Of a stretch of 64,000 bases of DNA, positions 18,411-27,203 are shown piece by piece. The stretch lies in the NCBI GenBank assembly GCA_029906195.1, contig JARWSJ010000001.1, positions 1,116,001 to 1,180,000 on the forward strand. The letters run 5' to 3'. This DNA is from Chitinophagaceae bacterium 26-R-25 (GTDB lineage: Bacteria; Bacteroidota; Bacteroidia; Chitinophagales; Chitinophagaceae). Below the pieces are notes generated by a model that saw only the letters and a list, made by a program, of their open reading frames with translations, was not told where the DNA came from and ran no database searches. The first letter of the stretch is position 1; the number at the start of each line of letters is the position of its first letter. Position numbers and translations under genes: made by a program.

Positions 18411-19046
18411 AAGGGTTATTTATGATGTAAAGATAAACCATTGAAAAAGATTAGTGTCAGACAAAGATGATAACCGAAATGAAATGAAGCCGTCTTCAAT
18501 TACTTTTGAGACGGCCTCTTCGTCTGCAAATGAATAGTAGTAGCTTGATTCTTTTCCATAATTCAAAAAACTTACATGAATAAATTATGGAACCTCATTT
18601 GGCTGTTATTTGCATTGGCAAAAGGAGGAACGAAATAAAAGGTGGTCTTGTGGGATAGGCGTTGTGTTTATGTCGTAGCTCCTTGCCAGCCTATTGCAAA
18701 TCACTGCCTAACTTTTGCAATAATGGATGCATAAAAAACCTACACTTAAATTTTCAACAAGAAAGGAATTGTGCGTATCGAAATGTAGCTTTATTAATAC
18801 AAGTGAAGTCAAGCATGCTTTTGCCTATGGTCGGTTTACAGCATAGAATATTCCAGCAAGCTTCAAAAAGCAAAAAATATCTCCGTTTAGGCAAGGATTC
18901 AATGTTAGTGGCATTGCTGTTTTACGTGTGTGAAAGGTTGCGTTTTTTTAACGCATCACGAAAAGGAAAATGTTGTAGAAACATGATATTATTTTAATAT
19001 GGGTGTGTTTATTCTTATATTAGTAAAATAATAAAATAATCAATTT
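18411..19046. other. Intergenic region, no supported gene
   Basis: These 636 bp hold an open frame at 18662-18997 that has no signal peptide, no recognisable motif and a composition rich in Cys and Leu typical of chance translation. A 7-bp inverted repeat (GCCGTCT at 18489-18495, AGACGGC at 18509-18515) sits near the left end and may be a degenerate terminator. The promoters of the flanking genes must lie here, but no full -33/-7 match was found. Confidence 0.5.
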
Positions 19047-19529
19047 ATGCCATATCTAATTCTGAAAGGATGCACGTTAACTTGTATAGTGGGGCTGCTG
19101 TTTGCTTGTAATGCGAAAACAGAAAACGCAGCGGAAGTAATTGATAAAGAACAAATCAAAAAAGAAATCCAGGCGAAGGAAGATTCATTTGCTGCCGTAT
19201 ACAATAGTGGCGAGCCAAGAAGCATTAATTATTATGCGGAGGATGCGAAAAGTTTTTTTCCCAACAGGCCACCGATAGTGGGCAAGCAAGCAATCATCGC
19301 TTTTTTAACGTCTGACCTGACTTCACCTATTGATAAGATCAAATATACTACCAACGAAGTTTTTGTTTCAAATGATGGAAAACTTGTTGTAGAACTTGGT
19401 GCTTTTTCAGTGACAGATTCTCTCAATACGACACTCAATACAGGAAATTATATGAGCCTTTTTGAAAAAAGAAATGGCCAATATGTCGCAGTAAGAGATA
19501 TGAGCGCCTCCGATGGGCTCACCAAATAA
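19047..19529 (+). CDS. NTF2-like (SnoaL/DUF4440) lipoprotein
   Basis: The 160-aa protein opens with a lipoprotein signal peptide ending in LLFAC (C21). The mature part is a single NTF2-like domain: a helix with KKEIQAKEDSFAAVYNSGEPRSINYYAEDAKSF, PNRPPIVGKQAIIAF, then alternating strands ending in VAVRDMSASD. Such domains act as small ligand-binding or isomerase-like folds; nothing here shows a specific ligand. It is a single-gene unit closed by a strong terminator. The predicted location is the periplasmic or outer-membrane leaflet. Confidence 0.85.
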   Translation: MPYLILKGCTLTCIVGLLFACNAKTENAAEVIDKEQIKKEIQAKEDSFAAVYNSGEPRSINYYAEDAKSFFPNRPPIVGKQAIIAFLTSDLTSPIDKIKYTTNEVFVSNDGKLVVELGAFSVTDSLNTTLNTGNYMSLFEKRNGQYVAVRDMSASDGLTK

Positions 19530-19553
19530 GAAATGATGTAGCACCTACTTTTC

Positions 19554-19592
19554 AACCACTCTCAAAAAATATTTTTTGAGAGTGGTTTTTTT
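19554..19592 (+). terminator. Rho-independent terminator
   Basis: A long AT-rich hairpin (stem AACCACTCTCAAAAAAT and its exact complement, 19554-19587) is followed by a T-run to 19592. It lies 25 bases past the stop of the NTF2-like lipoprotein gene. Confidence 0.9.
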
Positions 19593-19725
19593 ATAAGCCT
19601 CTCCGCTTGTGATATACAAACAACATTCCTGGTTACCTGTCCTGTTACCAGGTTCATTATTCAATTATCCAGGCTTCCATTTTATTTTTGAAGCTTAACT
19701 ACTGTATTGGTACCATACAGTGAAG

Positions 19726-20868
19726 CTAGCGTCTTCTGCCTCCGCCTCCGCCGCCCATGGAAGAACGGCCACCCCCCATGGAACGCCCACCGCCACTGTA
19801 CCCCCCAGATGACCTGCCTGATGATTGCCTGTCTGACATTGAAGGAGAGGCCGATTGCCTGTTTGAGGTTGAGGGCCTGTTGGATGCTGCGGGAGATTGC
19901 CTGTCTGATGCCGAAGGCCTATTGGATGCTGATGGCGATTGCCTGTCTGATGTGGAGGGTCTGTTGGATGCTGAGGGCCTGTTGGATGGTGAATTAGATG
20001 GCCTGTTTGATGCCGAATTTCTGTTTCCCGAGCGATCTACTTTGCCATTGCCATAACTACCCCTGTCCTGGTTGTTGCGCACCGTGTTGGATGTGTTCCT
20101 GGTGCTGTTGTAATGATTAATACTGTTTCTGTTATTAATAACCACGGTATTTCCGCCGCCATGATAGTGACCACCGTAATAGCCCCCATGATAGTAGTGA
20201 TTGGACCGATATATACCTACAGCCATAACAGTTGCAAATCCAAACCACGGTGGGGGATAGCCGTAGTAATAAGGCGGATAATAAGGTACATAGGCGGGCG
20301 AATAAACGTACTGTACGATTGGTGCAGATTGCACCACCACAGTCGTTGTAGCCGGAACATTAACCGTAACCGGGTTGTCTCCTGTATACCCGGGGTTACT
20401 GGTAATCGACGAATTTCCTTTTGGCTCAATAACATAATCTTTGCCATATAATTCCTCGTCACCAACAATTTGCAGGCTCACCTTCCCGCCTTTGAGTTTA
20501 TCTAACAGAATGACAGCAACATCCTGCGATTCAGTTTTACTAACATCATCCCGGAGTATGAATGTATACGAACTGTCTTTTTGGGTAGTGACCACTTTAA
20601 TAAAATCAACTTTTTTATCCAGGTTCAGATCCAGGTTATTGATCTTTAGTTTTTCATCATTGAGCGATTTTTCAAACGCTTCAATTGTTTTTGACTTTTG
20701 AAACAGGTCTAATACAGCATAAAGATCCAGGTTGTCGCCAGCAAGCCCTAAGGTAGCTGTTGTATCCTGGCTAGATGGTTTGTCCTTGGACTTTTTGTCC
20801 TGAGAAAAAGCCTGGACACTTAACAAGTTAATGGCTGCTGCCAAACAAAGTAAAATGAGTTTATTCAT
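19726..20868 (-). CDS. Secreted protein with Tyr/Pro/Gly-rich middle and Ser/Asn/Arg/Pro repeats
   Basis: The 380-aa protein has a signal peptide (cleavage near FSQ at about 22) and three zones. Residues about 45-165 are a folded-looking domain (LDLNLDKKVDFIKVV, QDVAVILLDKLKGGKVSLQIVGDEELYGKDYVIEPKG). Residues about 190-245 are rich in Tyr, Pro, Gly and His (YYPPYYYGYPPP). The C-terminal third is made of imperfect SNRPSASDRQSP-type repeats ending in a Gly/Arg-rich tail. Domain 1 has no function I recognise. A cell-surface or matrix role is possible but unproven. It is a single gene. Confidence 0.72.
   Translation of the reverse strand: MNKLILLCLAAAINLLSVQAFSQDKKSKDKPSSQDTTATLGLAGDNLDLYAVLDLFQKSKTIEAFEKSLNDEKLKINNLDLNLDKKVDFIKVVTTQKDSSYTFILRDDVSKTESQDVAVILLDKLKGGKVSLQIVGDEELYGKDYVIEPKGNSSITSNPGYTGDNPVTVNVPATTTVVVQSAPIVQYVYSPAYVPYYPPYYYGYPPPWFGFATVMAVGIYRSNHYYHGGYYGGHYHGGGNTVVINNRNSINHYNSTRNTSNTVRNNQDRGSYGNGKVDRSGNRNSASNRPSNSPSNRPSASNRPSTSDRQSPSASNRPSASDRQSPAASNRPSTSNRQSASPSMSDRQSSGRSSGGYSGGGRSMGGGRSSMGGGGGGRRR
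19815..20025. repeat. Imperfect coding tandem repeats
   Basis: The DNA for the C-terminal third of the secreted protein repeats a roughly 30-base unit, often doubled, with cores such as GATTGCCTGTCTGATG and GGCCTGTTGGATGCTG. Translated on the minus strand it gives SNRPS/SDRQS units. Copy number could vary by slippage. Confidence 0.7.
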
Positions 20869-20903
20869 AACAAGACAATTGAAAGTATAAACACAGTATT
20901 AAA

Positions 20904-20911
20904 CAAATGTA
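20904..20911 (-). promoter_or_regulatory. Candidate -7 element
   Basis: TACATTTG on the minus strand fits the Bacteroidota -7 consensus TAnnTTTG and lies 36 bases before the start at 20868. Only a weak TGTT is found at the -33 position. Confidence 0.45.
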
Positions 20912-20993
20912 ATATTAATTTTTTCGATAATAACAGTGGGTGTATTAATACGCACTCGGTTTAATAATTATAATTGTTGCCTGAGATTATCAG

Positions 20994-21209
20994 CGTTTTG
21001 CTTTTGAACTCCGCCGGCAGGACAAGTTAACGGGTTGCGTCAGTGTTCGTCTGCGTTATGCGGACATGATTTCAGAAAGCAAACAAAGCACAATCCGCTA
21101 TACCAACAAGGATAATGAACTTATTGTTGCCCTAAAACAACTATTTGAAAAACTTTATACGCGCAGGCAGCGTGCCGGGCAACTGGCGGTAAAGTTTACT
21201 GATCTCATC
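20994..21209 (+). pseudogene. dinB: Remnant of DNA polymerase IV (DinB), C-terminal little-finger region
   Basis: The reading frame gives FAFELRRQDKLTGCV, SVRLRYAD, IRYTNKDNELI and LFEKLYTRRQRAGQLAVKFTDL, in the order and spacing of the little-finger domain of Bacteroidota Y-family polymerases (typically xELRxxxKLTGCVTVKIRYSD, then PYTxxD, then LFxxLYxRR, then GVRFSDL). A stop codon lies at 20982 and no polymerase palm or finger sequence precedes it. The similarity ends where the neighbouring minus-strand gene ends. It is therefore a fragment of about 70 codons, not a working gene. The identification is from memory of the family. Confidence 0.7.
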
Positions 21210-21211
21210 AT

Positions 21212-22204
21212 TCATTTCCCCAGCATGTCTTTAAGTTTTGTAAAATCGACGGCTTTTTTTATGGCTTCGTAGTTGTCTGCAAATACCGCATCGCCTTTTG
21301 CTATTTTATAAACCACGGTAAAAAATTGGGGGGAAGATTTTGGTAATTTCTTGTGATAGTAATCAAGATTGGGCTTTACGGCGAAGAAAGAACCACGGGT
21401 TCCCTCGTCTACAAATTTTTCAAATCTTTCCTCTTCATTCCACATACAAATAGCAGGGAGGGATAATTCGAATTCCGGCCTCTTTAAATATTCGTTCACA
21501 TTATTGAGGTACTTGTTGGTGTATTCTTTTTCGCTGGGAACTTCCTGTATCGACTTTTCCAATCTCTTCTTTTGTATCAGTAAATATTCTTTACGGCTTA
21601 CATAATAAAAGGGTAGTGTGTCATTGTAGGTAATAAGCCAGCGATATTCTTTTACCTCGCCAGGTGTGCCATAATCACCCACCACCTCTTCTCCCATATA
21701 CCAGACACCTTCTTTTTTCTCTGGCTTTTGTTTCAATTTCAAATAGCTTCTCACTTCGTCCGGGGCAATAGTTGCGGCATAGAGATTATTCAATGAGAAC
21801 ACCACATTAGCCGTAATGCTTACATTAGTAGGAGTAGAGTAATCAACATAGTATTTTGATTTATCAGTGCTATTTCCGTCACACAAATACCGGAGAATAT
21901 GCATCGTATAATTATATGGATCAGCCACCCAGTTTTGGCCGGCGACTGAATACTTGCCATAGCTATTGCTGTACCCGACCTGGCATCCGGTTGGGGTATA
22001 GTTAGCCGTGATCATTTTATGAATAGCTGCCATTACTGCTTTCTCTTTTATTAAGTCAGCAGCAGCTACATCGTGAATAGAACCTTGCTGCCCTTCTTTC
22101 CAGGTACCCGGTTTTTTGCGGAGTGATTCTTTGGTACAATCTTGCGCAAAGGCAGTTATTGTTATAAGGATGAGAAAAGTTGAAAGTATGTATTTCATAT
22201 TCAT
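21212..22204 (-). CDS. Secreted protein of unknown function
   Basis: The 330-aa protein has a signal peptide (MKYILSTFLILITITAFAQ; start at M1 or M3). Two Cys pairs (DCTKES near the mature N terminus, GCQVGY and YLCDGN further on) suggest a periplasmic disulphide-bonded fold. I recognise no family. A helical segment (YYVSRKEYLLIQKKRLEKSIQEVPSEKEYTN) is in the middle. It starts 13 bases after the stop of the long protein upstream, so it is the last gene of a three-gene minus-strand operon. Confidence 0.75.
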   Translation of the reverse strand: MNMKYILSTFLILITITAFAQDCTKESLRKKPGTWKEGQQGSIHDVAAADLIKEKAVMAAIHKMITANYTPTGCQVGYSNSYGKYSVAGQNWVADPYNYTMHILRYLCDGNSTDKSKYYVDYSTPTNVSITANVVFSLNNLYAATIAPDEVRSYLKLKQKPEKKEGVWYMGEEVVGDYGTPGEVKEYRWLITYNDTLPFYYVSRKEYLLIQKKRLEKSIQEVPSEKEYTNKYLNNVNEYLKRPEFELSLPAICMWNEEERFEKFVDEGTRGSFFAVKPNLDYYHKKLPKSSPQFFTVVYKIAKGDAVFADNYEAIKKAVDFTKLKDMLGK

Positions 22205-22216
22205 TGTTTGAATGTT

Positions 22217-24502
22217 TTACCATTGTGAAAGCGTGATTCCTTTTAGCATGCCGGTTCCACTAACCGATCCGCGGCCGCTGATTAGGCTGGACCGGCTTTC
22301 TACGCCTATTTCCACTGATGTGTCTAACGCACCTATTCCTTTATTTACTTGCTCTATGCCCTTATTAATAGTTTTGTCTACAGGCATTTTTCCCTCTGAT
22401 TCCGGCAATTCGATACCCGCTTCCAGTTTGGCTTTTGACACAATGCTTACCTCTTGTACGCCACTTTTGTCTATCTCCAGTTCGATACCTGAGCCGATAG
22501 TAGCTTCTGCTTTCACTGGGCCCGCACTGCCGCCTACGCCCAATTCAACACCTGCTTTTACTACCGCATTCCAATCGCTATTCCCCTCTTTATCCATGTT
22601 TATGGTAATATCCGAACCAATTGATGCATCCGCTTTTACAGGTCCCTCTTTCATACCGACCCCTATCTTCGGGCTCAATACCAATGTAGAGCGCAAATAC
22701 TCATTCCCTAACTCCACATGTGTGTATTTAATTACATCCGTGTTAAAATGGAAAGTGGTATGACTGCAGTTTGTTTCCATAGTAAGCAAACCGGCAAAAT
22801 TTGTTTTGCCATTATACTTGCAAGCGATGTCATCAAATTCAGCCAACTTTGTTTTTACCAGCTCATTCTCGCTATTAGGCGGACAAATCGATGATTTGTC
22901 CATAAATATTACTTTCTGGCTTGCAATGCTGTTCAACCACTCAATTTTTGCATGAATTTTTGTTACTTCAAAATCCTCGGGCCAACTGGTGTACTGTGCA
23001 TAATAGACCTGGTCGTTGAGCATTCGACGCATATTGTCTAACACTGCTTTCTGCGTCATTTGGAGTTTGGTATTTACCATTACAATGTATTCATTGCGCA
23101 CTTTATTCACCGCATCGCAATATTCATTAAGCGGGTTTTCGCGCCCTTCGCCAATAAGTGGTTGGTATTTTTTATCTACAAGTTTTTCTTCAGCCGCCCG
23201 TTTATTTTTCCATTCCTCATCATCCTTCAGCACACCAGTGACCGCATCTCTTGTTGCCTGCAGCCTGTATAGGAGACCGTTGTCTTTGTCCTCAACCAGG
23301 TATTGTAGTTTTCGGAAAGCTGCAACCGCATACCATGGAAATGGATTAAACATTTTTCCCTGACGCTGCGCCGCAAATAACGCGTCTGTTCTTTTCTGGT
23401 TGGCATCAGCAGCAATTTTTTCGAGTTGTGCCGCACGGCCGTTCAGGTCATTTATCTCTGCGCTGCATTTGTCTCTAAACTCATCCCATTCTTTTTCCCG
23501 GAGCTGATACTCAGCCACATTCATCTGGTAATTAGGCCAATTGAATTTTTCCAACCCTAATGGATCTTGTGGCATAGGGAATGGGAAATCTATATCCTGA
23601 CCGGCCTGTTTTTTACGCAGCTCCTGCAGTTTACCATCCTTGTCGGCGTTGTAGCCTTTTTTAATGGATTTCATCAATGCATCAACAGCCCCTTTTACAT
23701 TCCCTCTGCTTTCCTCAATAACGGATTTGGTGTAATTGGCCTGCGAATGGTAGGCATAAATGTGGATGGTACTGTCGAGATATTTTTCTGCCTTGGTTAT
23801 TTCGCCTAAACCAAACCAGGCTTGTCCGAGGTTGTTTAGCAGGGTGCTGTTTTTTGGGAATTTTCCATTCAGGTTATTTAAAATCGGGATGGCCAAATGT
23901 TCACCGCCCATCATGCTTAACATGGATGCGTAATTGTTCAGGTTGTCTGTACCCGGTGCCACGCTGCAAATTTTCCCCATCAGGTAAATGGCCATTTTCG
24001 GATTGCCTGCAGCCCACAGGCTTGCCGCTAAATTGCCAGCTTGCGCAGTTTTAATTCCCTGCTTTTCCACGTAGGCCAGGAAGTTATCACCTTCGGTAAC
24101 CACGTCCGGTCCAAGCACAGGAATTATTTTTTTGTGTATGGATGAAACAAAGGTTGCCATACCGGCATCGGTTACTCCTTTAGGTATGGCGGCAATCCTT
24201 GCAGCATCCCGGTTTGGAACAACCCTGTTTCCTTCTGTGAATGCTTTTTGTATTTGGGCATCATTTAGGCCCGAAACAGTTTTTTGAATGCCATTCATGT
24301 CGGGCATTTTAATGCCCATGCTGTCCATTTTCTTTTTATCTTCCGGGCTTATTTCGTCAATACTCTTCTGCATCTCCTTCATCATGTCTGCCATTTCTTT
24401 TTGGGTAGGAGCAGCTTCCTTTTGTTTGGGGGGTTGTTTGGTTTGTGCTATACCTGCAGCAGTAATAGAAACAAACATTAGGGGCAAAAGATGTTTTTTC
24501 AT
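22217..24502 (-). CDS. Secreted protein with TPR-like helices, function unknown
   Basis: The 761-aa protein starts at the ATG at 24502, directly before a signal peptide (MKKHLLPLMFVSITAAGIAQ). After a charged linker (KEMADMMKEMQKSIDEISPEDKKKMDSMG) there are TPR-like helix pairs at about 190-290 (STLLNNLGQAWFGLGEITKAEKYLDSTIHIY). A long helical region with a likely coiled coil (QLREKEWDEFRDKCSAEINDLNGRAAQLEKI) follows. The C-terminal 150 residues are Gly/Val-rich and repetitive (EGPVKADASIGSDI, AGPVKAEATIGSGI), looking like beta-strand repeats. No catalytic motif is visible. It lies in the operon with the frameshifted lipoprotein and the secreted protein downstream. Confidence 0.75.
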   Translation of the reverse strand: MKKHLLPLMFVSITAAGIAQTKQPPKQKEAAPTQKEMADMMKEMQKSIDEISPEDKKKMDSMGIKMPDMNGIQKTVSGLNDAQIQKAFTEGNRVVPNRDAARIAAIPKGVTDAGMATFVSSIHKKIIPVLGPDVVTEGDNFLAYVEKQGIKTAQAGNLAASLWAAGNPKMAIYLMGKICSVAPGTDNLNNYASMLSMMGGEHLAIPILNNLNGKFPKNSTLLNNLGQAWFGLGEITKAEKYLDSTIHIYAYHSQANYTKSVIEESRGNVKGAVDALMKSIKKGYNADKDGKLQELRKKQAGQDIDFPFPMPQDPLGLEKFNWPNYQMNVAEYQLREKEWDEFRDKCSAEINDLNGRAAQLEKIAADANQKRTDALFAAQRQGKMFNPFPWYAVAAFRKLQYLVEDKDNGLLYRLQATRDAVTGVLKDDEEWKNKRAAEEKLVDKKYQPLIGEGRENPLNEYCDAVNKVRNEYIVMVNTKLQMTQKAVLDNMRRMLNDQVYYAQYTSWPEDFEVTKIHAKIEWLNSIASQKVIFMDKSSICPPNSENELVKTKLAEFDDIACKYNGKTNFAGLLTMETNCSHTTFHFNTDVIKYTHVELGNEYLRSTLVLSPKIGVGMKEGPVKADASIGSDITINMDKEGNSDWNAVVKAGVELGVGGSAGPVKAEATIGSGIELEIDKSGVQEVSIVSKAKLEAGIELPESEGKMPVDKTINKGIEQVNKGIGALDTSVEIGVESRSSLISGRGSVSGTGMLKGITLSQW

Positions 24503-24565
24503 GCGCTTTATTTTTGACGAGGGGTTCATAATTTTTTTTTCTTAGCTACACTACGTAATAGATTT

Positions 24566-24848
24566 TCACGTCACTTCAAAGTGCCAGGTCGAATGGATAG
24601 TGGCATTGTCGTTATTCTTATCAATTACCTGAATGGAAAAAAAGTATTTGCCGGGCTTTAACGGGCCGCCTACGGTAATGGTTGTCCGAAGAGTGGATGC
24701 ATCGCTTTCGGAAAGCCCATCGCGGTAGGCTATAGTGAACAGGTCAGACTTACTGAGCACTGTTTGTTGGTTGTCATCTGCAAGGGTAGATAAGTGATGG
24801 GAATAACAACTGCTGAAACAACAACAACAAACCAGCGAAGTTGTTCAT
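24566..24848 (-). pseudogene. Lipoprotein gene with an apparent +1 frameshift in its signal peptide
   Basis: Reading from the ATG at 24848 gives MNNFAGLLLLF and then runs off frame to a stop. In the adjacent frame the next codons give SSCYSHHLSTLADDNQQTVLS and continue to the stop at 24566. Joining the frames produces a textbook lipoprotein signal with lipobox FSSC and an acidic tail domain (TTITVGGPLKPGKYFFSIQV, an Ig-like strand pattern). The shift lies at the A-run 24816-24818 beside a run of CAA triplets (GTT/TTG on the coding strand). It may be a real inactivation, a phase-variable tract or a sequencing error. A promoter lies just upstream. Confidence 0.6.
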
Positions 24849-24877
24849 ACTTTGTAAACGCATGATGTTATGTTTCC

Positions 24878-24909
24878 TAAATATAGAAAGCGGGCGGGAC
24901 AAAAGCAAA
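24878..24909 (-). promoter_or_regulatory. Promoter for the lipoprotein operon
   Basis: On the minus strand TTTG (24906-24909), 20 bases, then TATATTTA (24878-24885) fit the Bacteroidota pattern with one mismatch. The predicted transcript starts about 20 bases before the ATG at 24848, which supports that start over the one at 24863. Confidence 0.6.
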
Positions 24910-24966
24910 GCGGGTTCAAAAAAATAGGTATTAACACTTATTCTAAAGGTTAGTCTGTTTAATTTG

Positions 24967-24998
24967 TTTGTTTTACCCTGAAGTAAGTTTTATCTTAG
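24967..24998 (+). promoter_or_regulatory. Promoter for the carboxypeptidase-domain lipoprotein
   Basis: TTTG (24967-24970), 20 bases, then TATCTTAG (24991-24998) match the -33/-7 layout with mismatches in the last part of the -7. The ATG at 25031 follows after a short leader. It is divergent from the promoter at 24878-24909. Confidence 0.5.
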
Positions 24999-25030
24999 CC
25001 GCTAAAATACGACCCTCAAACCTTATTATT

Positions 25031-26845
25031 ATGATCAAAAGATCCGTAGCCTTACTAGGTATTCTATTCGTCTCATGCATCCTCACGTTAAGCTGTAATC
25101 GAGATAGCAATGTGCAGCCTGTTAAGCCCATTGATTCGACAATAGTAACTCCACCAATTGAACCACCTAAAATAGAAACTGTTACAGCAAGTGTTCATGG
25201 ACGTATCACCAATAATTTGCAACAACCTGTTCAGGGTGCGACTGTTATCGCCGGAGGCAAAAACGCTACCACGGATGCAGACGGCTACTTTACCATCAAT
25301 AGTGCCGAGCTTGGAAAGAACGCTGGATTTGTCCAGGTTTCTAAGAACGGTTTTTTTCCCGGCTCAAGAACTTTTATAGTCCATCCAAATGCAGAAAACA
25401 CGGTTTCAATTCAGCTGATACCCAAAAATACAATAGGTTCTTTTGATAATAGTAGCGGAGGATCTGTGACGATTTCATCTGGTATTGGCATTGCTTTTCC
25501 GGCGAATGCTACAATGAATGCAACCACTAAAAACAGTTATTCAGGAACCGTGTCTGTGTCGGCCGCATACGTGGACCCGACATCTCCGGATAGGCCTGTC
25601 GTAATGCCCGGCGACCATAGGGGTATTGATACTTCAAACAAAGAAGTTGGGTTAAAATCTTTTGGGATGCTTGTCGTGGAGCTTAATGGCGCAAATGGTG
25701 AAAAACTCCAGCTTGCTTCCGGCAAAAACGCAACGCTGACCATTCCAATACCTTATTCCATGATGGGAAGTTCTCCTACATCAATTCCTCTTTGGTATTT
25801 TAATGATTCTACGGGCCTTTGGAAAGAAGAGGGGATTGCTACGAGACAAGGCGTCAATTACGTAGGTACAGTCAAACACTTCTCATTTTGGGATTTTGAT
25901 TCACCATTCCCCCTTGTGAATTTTGAGATTTCACTGAAGGACCCTAATGGCCATGCTTTTAAAAATGGGAAAGTATCACTGAACTATATCGATGATAACA
26001 GGCCTGTTTCGGCTTACGACTATACTGATGCTAATGGTACCGTTTTAGGAAAAGTGCCGGCAAACACGGTATTTAATTTATATGCGTATTCTTCGTGCGG
26101 CGGCTCCATTTTTTCGCAATCAATCGGACCCTTCTCCAGCGATACGAAATTAGATACCGTGACTTTTGATGCTCGCCAGGCACCAATGGCCGTTACTATC
26201 TCCGGGCGGGTGAAAGATTGCAGTAATAATGCCGTTAAAAGCGGGTATGTCGACATTTTCATTGATGATGTTCACCAACAGGTAAACCTTGTAAATGGAG
26301 CCTTCTCCTATACAGTGTATCGTTGTACAACAGTACCAACGCAGGCCGTAATCTCAACCTTTGATTTGGCAGGAAACAAAATAGCTCAAAAGAAAACAGT
26401 GGCAACTACTGAACATGATGTTGATGCGGGTGAGATAATCGCCTGTGGTAACATGGCAGAACAGTTCGTCGATTTTAAAGTGATCGATGGAAACGATACG
26501 ACCCTCTATAGTTTCAATCCTTCAGTAGATACAGTTTACTACATGTATAACGACATTATTTATGCATGGAAAAAAGGCGTCGCCGGTACTCCGAGGCTGA
26601 GTATTTATTTTTCCGGACGAATGTTATATCCAGGAAAATCATCCATCTATTTGCTTCAATTTGAACCGATTTTAAATCAACCCTACCAGGATCAAACCAG
26701 CGACGGGGTTCCAATTACAGCCAACATTTCGGAAGTTCCAATTGGATCAAATAATGGCATAATAGCCGGCGATTTTTCAACAACCATGAAAACCTGGGAA
26801 GGTAAACAGGTAAAGGCCGAATGCTCATTTAGGCTTAACAAGTAA
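25031..26845 (+). CDS. Lipoprotein with carboxypeptidase regulatory-like domain
   Basis: The 604-aa protein starts at the ATG at 25031; the predicted promoter lies upstream of it. The signal peptide is lipoprotein-like (TLSC, C22, or VSC, C16). Residues about 45-125 form a carboxypeptidase regulatory-like beta-sandwich (VHGRITNNLQQPVQGATVIAGGKNATTDADGYFTI). More beta-sandwich repeats follow around 300-420, with another GRVKDCSNNAVKSGYVDIFID unit. The rest is beta-rich and of unknown function. Such proteins usually sit on the outer membrane. It is a single gene, followed by a strong hairpin. Confidence 0.78.
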   Translation: MIKRSVALLGILFVSCILTLSCNRDSNVQPVKPIDSTIVTPPIEPPKIETVTASVHGRITNNLQQPVQGATVIAGGKNATTDADGYFTINSAELGKNAGFVQVSKNGFFPGSRTFIVHPNAENTVSIQLIPKNTIGSFDNSSGGSVTISSGIGIAFPANATMNATTKNSYSGTVSVSAAYVDPTSPDRPVVMPGDHRGIDTSNKEVGLKSFGMLVVELNGANGEKLQLASGKNATLTIPIPYSMMGSSPTSIPLWYFNDSTGLWKEEGIATRQGVNYVGTVKHFSFWDFDSPFPLVNFEISLKDPNGHAFKNGKVSLNYIDDNRPVSAYDYTDANGTVLGKVPANTVFNLYAYSSCGGSIFSQSIGPFSSDTKLDTVTFDARQAPMAVTISGRVKDCSNNAVKSGYVDIFIDDVHQQVNLVNGAFSYTVYRCTTVPTQAVISTFDLAGNKIAQKKTVATTEHDVDAGEIIACGNMAEQFVDFKVIDGNDTTLYSFNPSVDTVYYMYNDIIYAWKKGVAGTPRLSIYFSGRMLYPGKSSIYLLQFEPILNQPYQDQTSDGVPITANISEVPIGSNNGIIAGDFSTTMKTWEGKQVKAECSFRLNK

Positions 26846-27203
26846 TAATAGGGTGATAGGAGATTGAGTGTCAGTCCAGGTTGACAATATCGTCTGGCAT
26901 CGGCGAGCAATACCTCCGCCTTGTAATATTCTTTATTAACAAACGCCTTAAACCGAGACATAGACATGGTTTAAGGCGTTTGATGTTTGGTATGACAAAC
27001 AGGTTTTGAATAGCTAGCCGCTAAAAACATATTCTCGCTATCCTTTCTAAATCATCAAAACTGCGGTTCGAAAGGGCCGTTTTTCATGACTTGAAATTGG
27101 GGCTAAAAGCGAGCCGTAATTTTATAATCATGCTTAAAAGAAAAAAGGAATAAAGCGATGTTTTACTAATGGAAACAATTACAAAGTCTCCTTATCCTTA
27201 AAG
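26846..27203. other. Intergenic region between convergent genes
   Basis: This 358-bp stretch between the lipoprotein gene and the GntR regulator contains a 14-bp hairpin (listed separately). No gene was seen. Confidence 0.6.
26941..26981. terminator. 14-bp hairpin, candidate bidirectional terminator
   Basis: AAACGCCTTAAACC (26941-26954) and GGTTTAAGGCGTTT (26968-26981) are exact complements around a 13-base loop. It lies between two convergent genes. There is no good T-run on either strand, so a terminator role is inferred from position and symmetry. Confidence 0.5.

Noticed and set aside
18662..18997. Plus-strand 111-codon frame in an intergenic region
   Set aside because: No motif, Cys/Leu-rich chance composition, no promoter or ribosome site.
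19757..20056. Plus-strand acidic repetitive frame
   Set aside because: Product of coding repeats on the other strand; no signal peptide or start site.
22212..22763. Plus-strand open frame
   Set aside because: Shadow of the repetitive C terminus of the 761-aa protein.
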